Source: Himantopus leucocephalus (taxonomy: Eukaryota; Chordata; Aves; Charadriiformes; Recurvirostridae). From it: a stretch of 64,000 nucleotides of DNA. The notes under the pieces are model-generated. The model was not told the DNA's origin. It saw only the letters and a program-made list of their open reading frames with translations, and did no database searches. The stretch lies in contig RSEF01000006.1 of assembly GCA_003993805.1 (NCBI GenBank), positions 28,269,918 to 28,333,917 of the forward strand. The letters run 5' to 3'. The translations under genes were made by a program, and so were the position numbers. This document shows positions 61,501 to 64,000 of the stretch, piece by piece (position 1 is the stretch's first letter; each line of letters starts with the position of its first letter).

Positions 61501-61611
61501 CAGCCGGTGGCCGTTTTGGGAATCCACGAGGGATTTTTTTCCGACTCGCTCTCCCCTCAGCGGTTAAGTCACGGCTTGCTCGCAGCCTGCCTATGGCTGT
61601 GCACAGCCCGG
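61501..61611. promoter_or_regulatory. Isolated CpG cluster
   Basis: Nine CpG sites occur in about 110 nt (ccgg, ccgt, acga, ccga, tcgc, gcgg, acgg, tcgc, ccgg), far above the local background. No coding frame or known repeat explains it. It is a candidate enhancer or promoter of a noncoding transcript. Confidence 0.35.
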
Positions 61612-64000
61612 GCTCAGCACTGACTCCTCAAAGACTGACATGTAAACAAGAACTGCAAGATTTGACTAATTCCTTATAAAAACTAGATCCTCCCATCCTT
61701 CTTCATAGCTGCCAAGTGCTTGAAAAGGTTGGGAAAAAAAACCAAATCAAGCCTTGACATATGTGTTGGTTTATTTACTAGCAATGTACTTCCCAGGAAG
61801 AAGCACTTATGGGCATGCGACAGGCTGTGCCGCTTCTCCTGGTGGGGTGGGGGGAGGATTCCCCATTGCTGGATTTTCTCTCTCTCTGACTGCAAAGTGC
61901 TCCCTTATGTCATGGCTTCACACTGTGTACCTCTGAAGGACCAGATCCTGCAAAAGGTGGAGAATCCTGCTAAATCAGCGCTTGTGTAAAAGCCTGGCCC
62001 TGGCCATCGTGCAGGATGGGGGGCAGAGCATGGTTCGTGGTGATGAGAAAGCTGTTTTCTCTCTCTCTGCTGGGGGCTGGACCGCAGAGCATCAGGCTGC
62101 ACTGCTTCGCAGCCCGGCAGCTGCTGGTTGTGTGGGGCTGCGCTGTTTCAGGCTGGTTTGGGTTAAACTAAGCAGTGTAGAAACAGAAGCCATTGCCTCC
62201 CATCAAACTGTGGTCCCTCACCTGACACTCACCACCTCCGTGGTGACGAACACCCCATACCTCCTGCAGCCTGGCTGTCACCTTGGCCAGCCTGCCCACT
62301 TATGTCCTTCACCTGCAAGTGGACAGCTGAGAGCGGAACTAACTATGCGTGTCTAATTTTCTCTTATTAATCAATTCCTGCCTCCTCCCCCATCAGCTTT
62401 TCCTTTGTCGTCATCGCTTTCCCCACTCACTGTCCACCCTGGTCCCAGCCCTCCATTTATCAATATTCTGCTATTATTAGGTGGCCCAGAAAAGCATGTG
62501 TGTTATAGCACTGGTACCACAAGAGCTGCAGGGTGCGTTTTTCTGTATTATTGATGTCCTTTCTCTCTCTGCTGTGAAAACATACTGAGCCATCACCTTC
62601 CCATTCTCTGGCGCTTTCAAGCTGTCATGTCAGCAGGGCAGAAAGTCCTTTTTTACCCTGCTTTTGACTCTGCTGTTGGGAGAGATGGTGCTGGCTAAAC
62701 AGTGATGGTGGTGAAAGCAGAAGTGGATTCTCGCTCCTGATTTACAGTGTCTGGGGCGGATCGGACTCGTAGCAGGCTGAGCTGGCTACTGAGTATACTG
62801 GCCTCCAAGCAGCCAACTAGAAATAATTGTGTTTGTGCTCATATGGCATGTTACACTGGCTGCCCTAAAGGTGGTCGAATCCCATAGGGCTCAGGAGTGT
62901 GAAGGAGAATTGAGAAGCCTTGATTAAATTGTCACTGATGTGGAACTATTTTTAGCAGTAGTAGTATTCATTTTTTTAATAAAAAGATATAATAACATAA
63001 TCAGTTTCCTTACTAGTGGTATTAAGGACAGCTGAGATCAGAGTAATTATTTTTAAGTAGAACATATGGTCACTTTCATGTCTGAGCACAGTTCCATCAC
63101 CACTTCTGTTTCACCCACTCTACTGAATTTTGCTCTTGACTTCTCACACAGTTTGGGCTAGCAGTGCTGGGGCTGTTGTTCAGGCAGCTTTATTGTCAAA
63201 AACTCCCCTTCCAGCCTTATCTTGCTGGGAGGGTTACTCTCATGCATGACCGTGGCCCCTGAAAGTGGGGCTGGAGGCTGAGGCTTTGCTGCCTGCGCAG
63301 GCATCACCAGCCTGGTGTTCTGAACTTTTCTTTCCTCATGCTTTTCTGATTCTGTTCTGTTCCAAACTGCACCTATGCAAAAAGTATTTGCACTTGGAGC
63401 TTTCCCCAGTTAGGGGCATTCAACAGAGCTGGTCATACCTCTTCTTCAATTGAAAAGATGAAAATTGCTCTTCAGTTGAAAAGTCCACGGATATAACTCC
63501 AAGAAGAGGCTTGACAAAACTCCACACACTTTACAAAATGTTTCTCAGCAAGGTGTAAGTCTTTATTCCTTGTTGCTGTTAGACTCCTGCCATAACCACA
63601 CGGGCACATGGGCACTTGGATCCAGTGTAAATCTGTTCTCCCCATGCCAGCACTAGCCCTGGTGCAGCCCCATGGCCATGGGCTCACAGGGTACGGCTGC
63701 AGGGAAGGCTGACGGAGGGAGCCAGGGAGAGGGCAAGCACTGCCTGACTTGCTTCAGCTTGGAAATCTGTTTCAAGTGGCTGTTCCCTCAACACAGCCTA
63801 AAGGTGTTGCTCTTGCCATGGTGCAAGGCATTTTAGCAGCTATCCATCACCAGGGAGAAAATCTTTTTCCCCCCCACAATCTTGGTTCTTATCACCTCCC
63901 CCCATTTACAACAGCTCTGGTGCTCCCTGAACCCTTTGGATGAGCTGGTTCAGTTTGCTATGCTAGAAAATGTCTGCTCATCCCTCTTATTTTATATTTT

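Larger units (their letters stand above)
56097..64000. other. Intergenic to the right edge
   Basis: No coding exon is recognised, including any DUSP5 exon. It contains the hairpin at 56389, a possible old repeat at 58690 and the CpG cluster at 61501. Open frames up to 124 codons (61982-62356) show no similarity I can name. Confidence 0.45.

Noticed and set aside
62300..64000. First exon of DUSP5 at the right edge
   Set aside because: No CpG island, no rhodanese or phosphatase sequence, and no plausible start exon.
1..64000. CRISPR arrays, bacterial operons, integrated virus or toxin systems
   Set aside because: No direct-repeat/spacer pattern, no ribosome-binding-site-led gene series, and no retroviral gag/pol/env or LTR pair recognised. 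The only reverse transcriptase traces are CR1.

Overview
The window reads as nuclear DNA of a bird. Four clear copies of the avian CR1 LINE lie in it, all in the same orientation with CR1 3' ends and ORF2 remnants. There is one strong GC-rich CpG island in otherwise AT-rich, CpG-poor DNA, and splice sites flank a vertebrate coding exon. A single N inside a poly(T) run at 8803 marks an assembly gap or an unresolved homopolymer. Prokaryotic features (operons, ribosome binding sites, CRISPR arrays) are absent.

Only one protein-coding gene can be supported. It is the 5' end of SMNDC1 (survival motor neuron domain containing 1, also called SPF30) on the minus strand. The ATG-bearing exon (3947-4066) encodes the first 40 residues and has canonical splice sites on both sides. 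Upstream of it, on the right in window coordinates, are intron 1 and a probable 5' UTR exon with a perfect donor at about 4800. These lie in a CpG-island promoter (about 4445-5430) that carries two GTCACGTG E-boxes and G-quadruplex-prone GC boxes. The rest of SMNDC1, including the Tudor-domain exons, is not visible in 1-3946. That stretch is therefore intron 2, with the remaining exons beyond the left edge. A candidate alternative last exon or poison exon for SMNDC1 lies inside it at 2505-2903.

From about 5.4 kb to the right edge (58 kb) I find no convincing coding exon. Open frames there are short and resemble no family I know, apart from CR1 ORF2 remnants. In other amniotes SMNDC1 transcribes away from a large gene-poor interval toward DUSP5, and this region fits that layout (inference from synteny). 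It contains CR1 fragments, several very old tRNA-derived SINE/MIR-like copies, one fold-back MITE with 57-bp inverted arms and a TTA target duplication (55929-56096), a G-rich imperfect repeat, microsatellites, small CpG clusters, clustered palindromes and several AT-rich blocks that look like conserved regulatory elements. No new protein system is evident. The most unusual items are the possible SMNDC1 alternative terminal exon, the MITE, and the isolated CpG clusters at about 53.3 and 61.5 kb.
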